DNA from: Gilliamella sp. wkB108
GTDB taxonomy: Bacteria; Pseudomonadota; Gammaproteobacteria; Enterobacterales; Orbaceae
DNA length: 38,067 nucleotides
NCBI RefSeq assembly: GCF_001690195.1
Contig: NZ_LZGM01000009.1
Location: forward strand, 1 to 38,067
Direction: 5' to 3'
Part shown: positions 19,012 to 27,720 of the stretch, piece by piece
How positions within the stretch are numbered: position 1 is the first letter of the stretch
How the letters are laid out: each line of letters opens with the position of its first letter
Translations under genes and position numbers: made by a program
Notes under the pieces: model-generated
The model's input: the letters and a program-made list of their open reading frames with translations, nothing else
Told to the model about the DNA's origin: nothing
Databases searched by the model: none

Positions 19012-20301
19012 ATGAATGATAAATCTCAGCAAAATATCCGAGCTGTCTGCGCGCAAGCTATTTTTAATGTGCTTGAACAAGGACACTCATTGAGTGCTAG
19101 TTTAACCGAGTTGAATGACAAGATACCCAATAAAGATCGCGCTTTAGTGCAAGAGATCTGCTTTGGTGTGATGCGCGTATTACCTGAACTGAATTTTTAC
19201 GTTCATACCTTGATGAGTAAAGTTCTGACCGGAAAAAATCGCGTTTTACACTACTTACTATTAGTTGGCATTTATCAGATCCTTTATACTCGCATCCCAG
19301 AACACGCCGCGGTCGGTGAAACGGTTAGTGCTGTGCAGTCACTGAAAAAAGTACAACTCAAAGGATTAGTTAATGCGATTCTTCGTGAATTTTTGCGTCA
19401 ACAAACCTCGTTACAGCAAAAATTTAGACAAGATAGCAAACAACATGTAACCCAAACCTTGCACCCAAGTTGGTTGTTAAATCGACTTAAACAAGCTTAC
19501 CCACAGCAGTGGCAAGTTATTGTGCATGCCAATAATCAAAAACCACCAATGTGGTTACGGGTTAATCAAACGCATTATTCAACACAAGAGTATCAACAGT
19601 TGCTTAATCAGCAACAAATTGAAACTAAAAGTTATCCAGAGGTACCTGGTGCGCTCCAGTTACTCACACCGGTCAACGTTAATCAATTACCCTATTTTGC
19701 TGACGGAGCGGTGACCGTGCAAGATCTCTCTGCTCAATATGCTGCCTACTTATTAGCACCACAAGACAGCGAGCAGATTTTAGATTTATGTGCCGCGCCG
19801 GGTGGTAAAACCACGCATATATTGGAAGTTGCCCCTAAAGCTAACGTGTTAGCCGTTGATATTGATGCAAGTCGCGTTAAACGTATCTATCAAAATTTGG
19901 CACGTTTAAAACAACAAGCAGAAGTTAAAGTCGGAGATGGACTGACGCCTGAAAAGTGGTGTGCGGGGCAAGAGTTTGACCGAATTTTGCTTGATGCACC
20001 CTGTTCGGCAACCGGCGTTATCCGCCGTCATCCCGATATAAAATGGTTGCGTAGAGATAGCGATATCGCGCAATTAACTGAGCTACAATATGCTATTCTA
20101 AGCAAAATTTGGCACTATTTAAAAGTCGGTGGCACATTAGTTTATGCAACTTGTTCAATTTTACCCGATGAAAATAAATTACAAATTGAACGTTTTTTAC
20201 AAGCGCATAATGATGCTAAGCTACAAGGTGAATTAAAACAATTATTACCAGCACCAGAAGGGGGGGATGGCTTCTTTTATGCAGTATTAAATAAATACTA
20301 A
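19012..20301 (+). CDS. rsmB: 16S rRNA (cytosine-967-C5)-methyltransferase
   Basis: Methylates C967 of 16S rRNA with S-adenosylmethionine. It is 429 residues, the same length as E. coli RsmB. An N-terminal NusB-like helical domain (about 1-140) is followed by a Rossmann methyltransferase domain with [12 protein letters not shown] (about 258-269). The two family cysteines are in place: Cys331 in DAPCSATG and the nucleophile Cys381 in [15 protein letters not shown] sits 11 bases before the ATG. It follows a transporter gene and not fmt/def, its usual enteric neighbours. Confidence 0.96.
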   Translation: MNDKSQQNIRAVCAQAIFNVLEQGHSLSASLTELNDKIPNKDRALVQEICFGVMRVLPELNFYVHTLMSKVLTGKNRVLHYLLLVGIYQILYTRIPEHAAVGETVSAVQSLKKVQLKGLVNAILREFLRQQTSLQQKFRQDSKQHVTQTLHPSWLLNRLKQAYPQQWQVIVHANNQKPPMWLRVNQTHYSTQEYQQLLNQQQIETKSYPEVPGALQLLTPVNVNQLPYFADGAVTVQDLSAQYAAYLLAPQDSEQILDLCAAPGGKTTHILEVAPKANVLAVDIDASRVKRIYQNLARLKQQAEVKVGDGLTPEKWCAGQEFDRILLDAPCSATGVIRRHPDIKWLRRDSDIAQLTELQYAILSKIWHYLKVGGTLVYATCSILPDENKLQIERFLQAHNDAKLQGELKQLLPAPEGGDGFFYAVLNKY

Positions 20302-20313
20302 GAGATAAATAGT

Positions 20314-20349
20314 ATGTGATGATCGCAAAGAAAATCTAAATCATCACAT
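20314..20349. terminator. bidirectional terminator between rsmB and the reductase gene
   Basis: Perfect 10-bp inverted repeat ATGTGATGAT (20314-20323) / ATCATCACAT (20340-20349) with a 16-base loop, in the 58-base gap between two convergent genes. The T tracts are weak on both sides, so termination strength is uncertain. Confidence 0.5.
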
Positions 20350-20359
20350 TTGATTATAA

Positions 20360-20899
20360 TCAGCTATGTTGTTTAATGATTTCTTGTAATCGTTGGCTTT
20401 GTTTTAACGCTAACGCTTTTATTTTATCGTGGCTACTTTCAATCACTGGTGACACGCCATATATAAAAATCGGTGAAAGATATTGCATTTGCGTATAGAT
20501 GGTTGAGATTTTGACTGGTTGTAAAAAATCATCGATTAAATTATGCCCATCTTGTTGATAAACTTCTTCATTGGCTCCAATGGTCAAACTCGGTAACAGT
20601 TTTTTATTTTTTAATTTATCGCCGTTAGAGCCATAGGCAAATTGGTAAGTTAATACTTCATCGAACCATATTTTTAGAATAGCTGGCATATTAAACCAAT
20701 ACATAGGATATTGTAAAACAATCAGATTATGCCTTAAAAGTGCAGCTTGTTCTTCTTGGACATTGATTTGATAGTCTGGATAAAGTTGATGAATATTGCG
20801 TATTTCAATATCCGGCATATTGGTTTGTACATTCTCAATAATTGTTTTGTTAGCCACAGATTGTTCAATGTTTGGATGACCTAAAATAATTAATGCCAT
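20360..20899 (-). CDS. NAD(P)H-dependent flavodoxin-fold oxidoreductase
   Basis: A 179-residue cytoplasmic flavoprotein of the flavodoxin_2 family (KefF/MdaB/YwrO-like), reducing quinones or related electrophiles. The start MALIILGHP at 20899 has AGGGAAT before it; the longer frame to 20986 runs through the shared promoter region and is rejected. Seen motifs: ILGHPN at the N-terminus, QYPMYWFNMPAILKIWFDEVL (about 62-82) and YGSNGDKLKNKK. It is divergent from an HxlR-type regulator with palindromic sites between them, the standard layout for redox or electrophile-induced reductases. Confidence 0.88.
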   Translation of the reverse strand: MALIILGHPNIEQSVANKTIIENVQTNMPDIEIRNIHQLYPDYQINVQEEQAALLRHNLIVLQYPMYWFNMPAILKIWFDEVLTYQFAYGSNGDKLKNKKLLPSLTIGANEEVYQQDGHNLIDDFLQPVKISTIYTQMQYLSPIFIYGVSPVIESSHDKIKALALKQSQRLQEIIKQHS

Positions 20900-20929
20900 A
20901 ATGATTCCCTTTCCCTTTTTTACTATTAA

Positions 20930-20948
20930 AATGATAGTTTCTATCATT
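20930..20948. promoter_or_regulatory. inverted repeat, probable regulator operator 1
   Basis: AATGATAG-TTT-CTATCATT is a perfect 8-3-8 palindrome, 31 bases before the reductase ATG (minus strand). It shares the CTATC/GATAG core with the second repeat at 20980-20995. Confidence 0.6.
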
Positions 20949-20979
20949 AGTTTATTACTAAATAACTTTATCGCAATAT

Positions 20980-20995
20980 CTATCAAATTAGATAG
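20980..20995. promoter_or_regulatory. inverted repeat, probable regulator operator 2
   Basis: CTATC-AAATTA-GATAG, 13 bases before the HxlR-family ATG. It uses the same core as the repeat at 20930-20948, so one protein could bind both and control both genes, including its own. Confidence 0.5.
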
Positions 20996-21008
20996 TTAGG
21001 AATATTTG

Positions 21009-21350
21009 ATGCAAACAGATAAACAACGCCCGTCAAAACGTTATAAAAATAAAATTTACTATTGCCCAATTAGTTTGGCGATGGATTTAATTGGTGGCAG
21101 GTGGAAAGGGGTGATTCTTTACTATCTGCTGTTAAGTGAAAAACGTTTTTGTGAATTAAAAACAGTGATCCCTGAAATTACGGATATGACCTTAAGTATC
21201 CAACTCAAAAAACTGGAAGATGACGGTTTAATTATGCGCACTGTTTTTGGCGATAAACCACCTTTAAAAGTCATATATAAATTAACACCACTTGGCGAGC
21301 GATTAGGCCCAGCGTTAGAGCAGCTTAGCATTTGGGGATTAACTATCTAA
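21009..21350 (+). CDS. HxlR-family winged-helix transcriptional regulator
   Basis: A 113-residue DNA-binding protein. The ATG at 21009 with TTAGGA upstream is preferred over the TTG directly before it. The HxlR pattern is clear: a conserved cysteine (YYCPIS, about residue 19), then DLIGGRWKGVILYYLL, FCELKTVIPEITDMTLSIQLKKLEDDGLI and the wing FGDKPPLKVIYKLTPLG. In HypR/QorR-type members the N-terminal cysteine senses oxidants or quinones; the same role here is inferred from the divergent reductase gene. It probably regulates that gene and itself. Confidence 0.92.
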   Translation: MQTDKQRPSKRYKNKIYYCPISLAMDLIGGRWKGVILYYLLLSEKRFCELKTVIPEITDMTLSIQLKKLEDDGLIMRTVFGDKPPLKVIYKLTPLGERLGPALEQLSIWGLTI

Positions 21351-21385
21351 TCGTCAATAATGATATCGATATCTATAAAAAAATT

Positions 21386-21468
21386 CAGAAAATGAAATTT
21401 CTGACTCTAAAAATAGGGATTTTTTGTAAAAATTATTCAGGAGTCTATACCGTTTCATTTTCTGTTTT
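21386..21468 (+). terminator. long inverted repeat after the HxlR gene, possible terminator
   Basis: CAGAAAATGAAA (21386-21397) pairs with TTTCATTTTCTG (21453-21464), and GACTC (21403-21407) with GAGTC (21441-21445) inside. The outer arm is followed by TTTTAA. A 12-bp palindrome GATATCGATATC lies just before (21362-21373). It may end the HxlR transcript or be a structured leader of serB. Confidence 0.4.
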
Positions 21469-21563
21469 AAGTTTATATGCCTAAAAACCGCAGTTTGGAC
21501 AAATATTGGCAGATATGATAAATTTCCAATTTATTTTTGGCGTTTATAAAAGATATTTCTAAT

Positions 21564-22538
21564 ATGGCTTACACACTCACCTATAATGATCTCCCTGAAA
21601 ATATACAGCATTGGCAAGGTTTACCACTTTCTTTAAATGGCTGTGAAGTCGTACCGCTTGATTATAATGCTGGCAAAACAGGATGGATTATCTATGGGCG
21701 CAAGTTAAATAAGACCATATTATCCAAATTCCAAAACCAACTAGCCATGCCAATGGTGATTGTTTCATCATGGAAAATTAAAACCTATCAAATTGTTCGT
21801 ATTGCTGGCGTAATGCCTAAAAAGGCTAAATCTATATCATTGACATTAGGTATTGACGTTGCACCAATCGATAATTTACCAACCTTACATTCACCCGGAT
21901 TACTGGTCATGGATATGGATTCAACGGCGATTGGCATTGAATGTATTGATGAACTAGCCAAATTACACGGCGTTGGAGAACAAGTTGCGGCGGTGACCGA
22001 ACAAGCCATGCGTGGTGAACTTGATTTTGCAGCTAGCTTACGTAAACGCGTTGCAACGTTAAATGGCGCACAACAAGGGATTTTAGATCAAGTCAAAGAT
22101 AATTTACCGTTAACTCCGGGTTTAACCTATTTAGTCAAAGAACTACATAAAAAGCACTGGCACGTAGCTATTGTTTCTGGTGGCTTTACCTATTTTGCTG
22201 ATCATTTAAAACAACAATTAAAATTAGTCGCAGTATATGCAAATGAATTAGAGATCAAAAATAACAAATTAACCGGTAAAGTTGCTGGTCAAATTGTTGA
22301 TGCAAAGTATAAAGCCAGAACATTACAACAGTTAGCAACGTCATTAGATATACCAATTGAACAAACTGTGGCGATTGGCGATGGTGCTAATGATTTGATG
22401 ATGATTCGGATTGCCGGGCTTGGCGTTGCTTATCATGGTAAACCTAAAGTAGTCGAAAAAGCACGAATTAGCATTAATTATGCAGATTTAACTGGATTAT
22501 GGTGTATTTTGTCTACCAGTTTGTTAAGTGAAGGTTAG
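21564..22538 (+). CDS. serB: phosphoserine phosphatase
   Basis: Last step of serine synthesis: dephosphorylates L-phosphoserine. The 324 residues from the ATG at 21564 match E. coli SerB (322); the TTG nine codons upstream is rejected because E. coli starts here and no ribosome site supports it. HAD-fold motifs: MDMDSTAI (catalytic aspartates), SGGF, and GDGANDLMM near the C-terminus. An N-terminal ACT-like region precedes them. Only 9 bases separate its stop from the radA start, so the E. coli serB-radA order is kept. Confidence 0.96.
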   Translation: MAYTLTYNDLPENIQHWQGLPLSLNGCEVVPLDYNAGKTGWIIYGRKLNKTILSKFQNQLAMPMVIVSSWKIKTYQIVRIAGVMPKKAKSISLTLGIDVAPIDNLPTLHSPGLLVMDMDSTAIGIECIDELAKLHGVGEQVAAVTEQAMRGELDFAASLRKRVATLNGAQQGILDQVKDNLPLTPGLTYLVKELHKKHWHVAIVSGGFTYFADHLKQQLKLVAVYANELEIKNNKLTGKVAGQIVDAKYKARTLQQLATSLDIPIEQTVAIGDGANDLMMIRIAGLGVAYHGKPKVVEKARISINYADLTGLWCILSTSLLSEG

Positions 22539-22547
22539 GAGAAAAAT

Positions 22548-23927
22548 TTGGCAAAAACAGTAAAGCGAGCTTATGTCTGTAATGATTGTGGGGCAGATTA
22601 TCCTCGTTGGCAAGGTCAATGCAGTTCCTGTCATGCTTGGAATACTATCACCGAAGTTAGGCTAGCTAGCACTACAAACCGTAATGATCGACTGACCGGC
22701 TATGCCGGTAGTGGCGTTGGGCAAGCTAAAATTCAAAAACTATCTGAGATCAGCTTAGAAGCTCTCCCGCGATTTTCAACTGGTTTTTCCGAGTTTGATC
22801 GGGTATTAGGTGGTGGCGTTGTACCCGGTAGTGCTATTTTAATTGGTGGTAATCCTGGGGCGGGTAAAAGTACTTTGTTACTGCAAACTATGTGCAGACT
22901 CTCCTCACAAATGAATACCTTGTATGTGACAGGTGAAGAGTCTTTACAACAAGTAGCAATGCGTGCATATCGTTTAGGTTTACCAACAGATAATATTAAT
23001 ATGCTGTCAGAAACCAGCATTGAACAGATCTGCCTACTGGCAGAGCAATCGCAACCCAAATTAATGGTAATTGACTCTATCCAAGTGATGCACCTTGCTG
23101 ATATTCAATCATCGCCCGGTAGTGTGGCGCAAGTGCGTGAAACGGCCGCTTATTTAACCCGTTTTGCTAAAACTAAAGGGATCGCTATTATTATGGTCGG
23201 GCATGTGACTAAAGATGGCTCGCTAGCAGGTCCTAAAGTGTTAGAGCATTGTATTGATTGCTCAATTTTATTAGACGGTGATGCAGATTCTCGGTTTAGA
23301 ACATTACGAAGCCATAAAAATCGCTTTGGCGCAGTGAATGAACTTGGCGTATTTGCCATGACCGAACAAGGGTTAAAAGAGGTCAGTAATCCCTCTGCTA
23401 TCTTCTTAAGTCGCGGTGATGAAATGTTGCCGGGTAGTTCTGTCATGGTGTTATGGGAAGGTACCCGTCCATTACTGGTTGAAATCCAAGCTCTTGTCGA
23501 TCACTCAATGTATGGTAATCCAAGGCGGGTGACCGTTGGTTTAGATCAAAATCGGCTAGCTATGTTACTGGCGGTTTTGCATCGTCATGGTGGCTTGCAA
23601 ATGGCCGATCAAGATATTTTTGTTAATGTAGTTGGTGGTGTCAAAGTAACAGAAACCAGCGCTGATTTAGCATTGATCGCGGCTTTAGTATCGAGCTTCC
23701 GTAATCGAGCGCTACCGCAAGATGTTGTGATTTTTGGTGAGATTGGACTAGGTGGTGAAATAAGACCGGTTCCGAGTGGGCAAGAACGAATTTCTGAAGC
23801 AGCTAAACATGGCTTTAAAAAAGCGATTGTGCCGATTGCTAATATGCCGAAAAAGAGACCTGACAATATGCAGATATTTGCAGTGAAAAAAGTGTCAGAA
23901 GCACTAGATATTTTGGGTGATTTTTAA
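22548..23927 (+). CDS. radA: DNA repair protein RadA
   Basis: RecA-like ATPase that promotes branch migration during recombinational repair. 459 residues against 460 in E. coli. It has a zinc finger (CNDC...CSSC, about 11-28), Walker A GNPGAGKS (about 101-108), the RadA-specific KNRFG motif (about 257-261) and a C-terminal Lon-like domain. The start is TTG, supported by AGGAG 6-7 bases before it overlapping the serB stop, and by alignment with E. coli MAKAPKRA. The following nadR gene of E. coli is absent; a hairpin and convergent ppnN follow. Confidence 0.97.
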   Translation: MAKTVKRAYVCNDCGADYPRWQGQCSSCHAWNTITEVRLASTTNRNDRLTGYAGSGVGQAKIQKLSEISLEALPRFSTGFSEFDRVLGGGVVPGSAILIGGNPGAGKSTLLLQTMCRLSSQMNTLYVTGEESLQQVAMRAYRLGLPTDNINMLSETSIEQICLLAEQSQPKLMVIDSIQVMHLADIQSSPGSVAQVRETAAYLTRFAKTKGIAIIMVGHVTKDGSLAGPKVLEHCIDCSILLDGDADSRFRTLRSHKNRFGAVNELGVFAMTEQGLKEVSNPSAIFLSRGDEMLPGSSVMVLWEGTRPLLVEIQALVDHSMYGNPRRVTVGLDQNRLAMLLAVLHRHGGLQMADQDIFVNVVGGVKVTETSADLALIAALVSSFRNRALPQDVVIFGEIGLGGEIRPVPSGQERISEAAKHGFKKAIVPIANMPKKRPDNMQIFAVKKVSEALDILGDF

Positions 23928-23947
23928 ATATCCACACCGATAAGATT

Positions 23948-23973
23948 TTCCGCCGATCTGATTATCGGCGGAA
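23948..23973. terminator. bidirectional terminator between radA and ppnN
   Basis: Perfect 10-bp stem TTCCGCCGAT (23948-23957) / ATCGGCGGAA (23964-23973), loop CTGATT, in the 70-base gap between convergent genes. The GC-rich core stands out in this AT-rich DNA; minus-strand read-out is AATCTTATC, plus-strand TGTGTTAATT. Confidence 0.75.
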
Positions 23974-23997
23974 TGTGTTAATTACTTAGATTTTCAG

Positions 23998-25374
23998 TTA
24001 ATAACAAATTTCATAACAAGGTTTATAAGCGGTTCCTCCCGGCAATTTCATTCGATCTTGTTTAATGAAGCTACGCAATAAATTATCTAGTTGCTTCATG
24101 ATCTCCGGATCACCTTGTAATTTATAAGGTCCATGTTCGGCGATTAATTTCATGCCAAACTCTTTAACATTACCAGCAACAATACCTGAAAACGCACGGC
24201 GTAAATCGGCGGCTAATAGCTCAACCGGCTGATCTTTATGCAAGTTTAATGCAGCCATATTCTCATGCGTTGGATCGAAAGGATGCTGTAGTGATTCATC
24301 AATTTTAAGTAACCAGTTAAAACCATATGCATCACCAGTGGCTAAACGTGATGATTTAACATGTTTTACTCCTTCTTTCATGATACGTGCTACTTGTTCT
24401 GGTGAATCAATCACAATTTGATAGAGTTTGGTTGCCTCATCGCCTAATGAACTACGAATAAAATTATCAATCGCAATAAAATACTCTTCGCACTCTTTAG
24501 GACCCGTTAATATAAGTGGTAGAGTTTGGGTTTTATTGGCGGGATTTAATAAAATACCTAGTATATACAGTAACTCTTCCGCTGTGCCTGGACCGCCTGG
24601 AAAGATGATAATACCATGAGCGATTCGCACAAAAGCCTCAAGACGCTTTTCGATATCCGGCATAATAATAAGTTCATTCACTAAGGCATTCGGTGGTTCA
24701 GCGGCAATAATTGATGGTTCAGTCATGCCAATAAATCGGCTATCTTTATAACGTTGCTGAGCATGACCAACAGCAGCCCCTTTCATCGGTGCTTCCATAA
24801 TTCCCGGACCACAACCCGTACAGATATTAAGCTCGCGTAAACCCAGTTGCATACCGACTTGGCGTGCATAGTAGTATTCATTTTCATTGATTGAATGTCC
24901 ACCCCAGCAGACAACTAAGTTTGGTTCTTCCCCTACATGAAGCGCATTAGCATTACGTAAAATAGAAAAAACCAGATTGGTGATATAAAAAGAGTGATCT
25001 CTGTCAAGTTTAACATTGGAGACTAACTGTTTAACGGCACTAATCTGACTATTTAAAAAAAGAATATCTCGCAGTACCGCAAAAAGGTTTGCTTGAATAG
25101 AACGAATTATTCGTTTATCAACAAAGGCACTTTCTGGTGCATTAACCAATTCTAATTTAACGCCACGCTCTTTGCTAATGACATTAATTTCAAAAGACTC
25201 AAATCTATCAAGTAGATCTTTAGTATTATCGGTTTTGCTACCGGCATTTAATGTCGCTAACGAACAATTTCTAAATAATTGGTAAAGTTCACTATTAGCT
25301 GACTTTTTTAAAATATCTACCTCAGCTTGAGCAAGTAAGTCCATTGAGCCTAAAGGGCTAATATGGGTGATCAT
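23998..25374 (-). CDS. ppnN: pyrimidine/purine nucleotide 5'-monophosphate nucleosidase
   Basis: Cleaves nucleoside monophosphates to base and ribose-5-phosphate; the E. coli enzyme (formerly YgdH) is a (p)ppGpp target. 458 residues from the ATG at 25374 ([12 protein letters not shown], identical to the E. coli start), with GGAGG 7 bases upstream; the ATG at 25386 contains that site and is rejected. The LOG-type nucleotide motifs are present: [14 protein letters not shown] in the middle and PGGPGTAEE later. The C-terminal half also follows E. coli closely, ending in PCYEIC. Confidence 0.96.
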   Translation of the reverse strand: MITHISPLGSMDLLAQAEVDILKKSANSELYQLFRNCSLATLNAGSKTDNTKDLLDRFESFEINVISKERGVKLELVNAPESAFVDKRIIRSIQANLFAVLRDILFLNSQISAVKQLVSNVKLDRDHSFYITNLVFSILRNANALHVGEEPNLVVCWGGHSINENEYYYARQVGMQLGLRELNICTGCGPGIMEAPMKGAAVGHAQQRYKDSRFIGMTEPSIIAAEPPNALVNELIIMPDIEKRLEAFVRIAHGIIIFPGGPGTAEELLYILGILLNPANKTQTLPLILTGPKECEEYFIAIDNFIRSSLGDEATKLYQIVIDSPEQVARIMKEGVKHVKSSRLATGDAYGFNWLLKIDESLQHPFDPTHENMAALNLHKDQPVELLAADLRRAFSGIVAGNVKEFGMKLIAEHGPYKLQGDPEIMKQLDNLLRSFIKQDRMKLPGGTAYKPCYEICY

Positions 25375-25651
25375 CACAACCTCCATTTGACGGTTTTATC
25401 GGCAAGACTTCCATTATATACATAAACTGATCTAATAAGTAAAACAGAAAAAATAATATATTGATTTCAGATGAATTTTATATTGCGATTTTATGTTGTA
25501 TTCTAATTTATTATAATTTGGATGTGGTTAATATAAGGTGAATAATAATCTCTATCGATTAATCAAGATATAACGGTAAATTTGTTGAAGATTATGATAA
25601 AGATTAATACTCTAAAATAAAAAAATAAAACCAATATAAAGGTGATGAAAT

Positions 25652-26545
25652 ATGGATGGCAATTTAAATAATAATGAATATTACCAAATTATTACTGGTT
25701 ATATCACTGATTTTGAAGTTTTTGATAGTAAAAGATACTTTCTCAAGTCTCGTGAATCACTGGGTCTTCCGTCTATTGATTTATCCGAAATAGGTGAATT
25801 GGAACTTGTCAGATATGATATAAGAAAAGAGATCCATTCATTACAACGAAGCTCAAAAATTGTTACACACGACATTGTAGAGTATTTTCGTTGTAAATTA
25901 GGGGATAACCTTATTGAAGGTGTATTTGCACTTATCTCCTTCAAAGAAGGAGACTATGTAGAAATGGTGGTAGAGCTATTGCCAGGTGGCAGTTATTTTG
26001 CTTTTGCTGTACGTCGTGCAATTGATCATCGTTTATGGTTACATCCTCATGCAACGAGTGGAACGCAAGCATTAAATAAATATATGAAAAATAAGTCATC
26101 AGCAATTTACGGTACTTTTTTTATAACTAGCTTATTGGGAGTGGTATTATTGGTTTATTCTCTAATGAGAATGATAAGTGAAAAGTTAAGTTTTTTTATA
26201 ATACTCTATATCTTTTTATTAATATTAGGTTTGTTTTTAGTCTTTTGTGGATATAGTTTGATATCCATGAGGAAAAACAGATCTCGATCTGGATCAAAAG
26301 TTGCGGACAAGATTTTTGCGACTTTAGGTTATCCAAATCCAAAAGAAATAATGGTTGATTTAAAAACCGATAACAACAAATATGATTTTTACAAATTAAC
26401 TTCGCTTTATTTTAGTAATACAAAAGGTAGAAACAAAGTCAAAGGTGCGTTATGGCTTGCTCTGTATACTAATGCTCCCGCGATTCCTAGCTATATTAAC
26501 GTTATTCATACTGAAAATAATCTAGAAAAGAGGACTGGAAATTGA
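25652..26545 (+). CDS. two-helix membrane protein, T6SS-associated family suspected
   Basis: A 297-residue protein preceded by AAGGTGATG. The N-terminal soluble domain (about 1-148) contains ALISFKEGDYVEMVVE and YFAFAVRRAIDHRLWLHPH, which recall a family annotated as putative type VI secretion system effector. Two hydrophobic helices follow (about 151-174 and 180-204), then a basic stretch (MRKNRSRSGSK) and a soluble C-terminal part. I am not certain of the family, and whether it is a toxin, an adaptor or an unrelated membrane protein cannot be decided. The ribosome site of the family A gene behind it overlaps its stop codon, so the two are surely cotranscribed. Confidence 0.7.
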   Translation: MDGNLNNNEYYQIITGYITDFEVFDSKRYFLKSRESLGLPSIDLSEIGELELVRYDIRKEIHSLQRSSKIVTHDIVEYFRCKLGDNLIEGVFALISFKEGDYVEMVVELLPGGSYFAFAVRRAIDHRLWLHPHATSGTQALNKYMKNKSSAIYGTFFITSLLGVVLLVYSLMRMISEKLSFFIILYIFLLILGLFLVFCGYSLISMRKNRSRSGSKVADKIFATLGYPNPKEIMVDLKTDNNKYDFYKLTSLYFSNTKGRNKVKGALWLALYTNAPAIPSYINVIHTENNLEKRTGN

Positions 26546-26553
26546 GGTACAAA

Positions 26554-27351
26554 ATGAAAAATTTTTTATTCAGCAGTTTATTGTTAATGTTATTACCTTA
26601 CTTTACTTATGCGTCCGATATTGATTTGCATAAAGATAGTTATTACTTGTTAATAAAAGATAGATTAAGTGATGAAGATGATCTATTAAAAAGTATATTA
26701 GATGAATTTGTTACACAAAATAATGAGAAGATTAGTATAGCTGGTTGTGACTTAAACCATGTTGAAACAACCAAAGAAAATATTAACGCTATTTTAGATA
26801 ACAGTAATTTTTATAAAGATTACGATCAAGAATTAAAAAAATATCACTTATCATTAAATGAATTTAACCGACTTTATTCAATTGATGAATCTAATTTATC
26901 TGAAGAGTGTCGTCAATTAAGTTACAAGTACATTATTCAGCTTGAAAATAATGAATTAATGATCCCATACAAAAATCTATTATCTTTTTATCAGCGCCTT
27001 TCGAAAGAAGATGAAAACAAAATAGATAATTTAAAAAATAATCAACAATGCTTTGACTCAAAGAAAACTGATGAAATGCAGTGGACGAATATCTGTTATT
27101 ACAAAAATATGACCATTTTGGATGTTTATAATGCGATGGCTTTGATACCAGATTATGTTTTTAGAGAAAAAATAAAAGAAGGTAAAAATTTTTCTCACTT
27201 TTATAAAGATAAGGAGGTCAAAGTAGACTATATTTGGGACGGCACCAATAAATTAGAAATCATCCAATACTTTGCTGGTGGAGATACCGCTTATTACTTT
27301 ATCTATCAAGGTGGTAAAACCAAAGTAATATCTATATATTCTGCTGATTAA
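26554..27351 (+). CDS. exported four-cysteine protein, family A copy 1 (putative immunity protein)
   Basis: 265 residues, starting at the ATG at 26554 with GAGG 6 bases before it (the earlier in-frame TTG is rejected). The signal peptide is MKNFLFSSLLLMLLPYFTYA, with cleavage before SDID. Four cysteines recur in all family A copies: AGCDL, EECRQ, QQCFD and NICYYKNMT. Shared blocks are NELMIPY, FYQRL and YYKNMTILDVYNAM. The C-terminal pattern is FR-KKIK-type, a YxWxGxNKLEI-like strand and TxYxFIYQGGKTK. The family is unknown to me. A periplasmic immunity role is inferred from its kin clustered behind the M23 protein; this copy lies before it, coupled to the membrane protein. Confidence 0.8.
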   Translation: MKNFLFSSLLLMLLPYFTYASDIDLHKDSYYLLIKDRLSDEDDLLKSILDEFVTQNNEKISIAGCDLNHVETTKENINAILDNSNFYKDYDQELKKYHLSLNEFNRLYSIDESNLSEECRQLSYKYIIQLENNELMIPYKNLLSFYQRLSKEDENKIDNLKNNQQCFDSKKTDEMQWTNICYYKNMTILDVYNAMALIPDYVFREKIKEGKNFSHFYKDKEVKVDYIWDGTNKLEIIQYFAGGDTAYYFIYQGGKTKVISIYSAD

Positions 27352-27720
27352 AAGTTAGAAAGTAGGTTAAGTATTAATGATCGATTTGCAATACATCGAT
27401 ACTAAGTTATTCTGCACCAATCAAAAACCTGTTTTTTTTAAAATTCATTATTATTCAGTGAATTATTTTTATTTTCAACGTAGATAAATAAAAAACTATT
27501 TGATTATTTAATAATCAACTATAATAAACTAATCGTCATCTAAGTAATCGTTAATGCCACTACAATAAAATAAATATTTCTATTACTTATAATGACGATA
27601 TATCTAATGGCAATTACAATTTAATATTTTATAAAGGTTATTATTAAATTGTTATCCATTTGATTTAATTTAATAAGTACTTGTAAGGGAATTCAATTTT
27701 CCATATTAAAGGACTCTATT
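27352..27720. other. intergenic region upstream of the M23 effector gene
   Basis: 369 very AT-rich bases without a gene. The palindrome TTGATTAT-TTA-ATAATCAA (27500-27518) may be a weak terminator or a binding site. A promoter for the M23 gene is expected here, but no clear match stands out. Confidence 0.5.
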
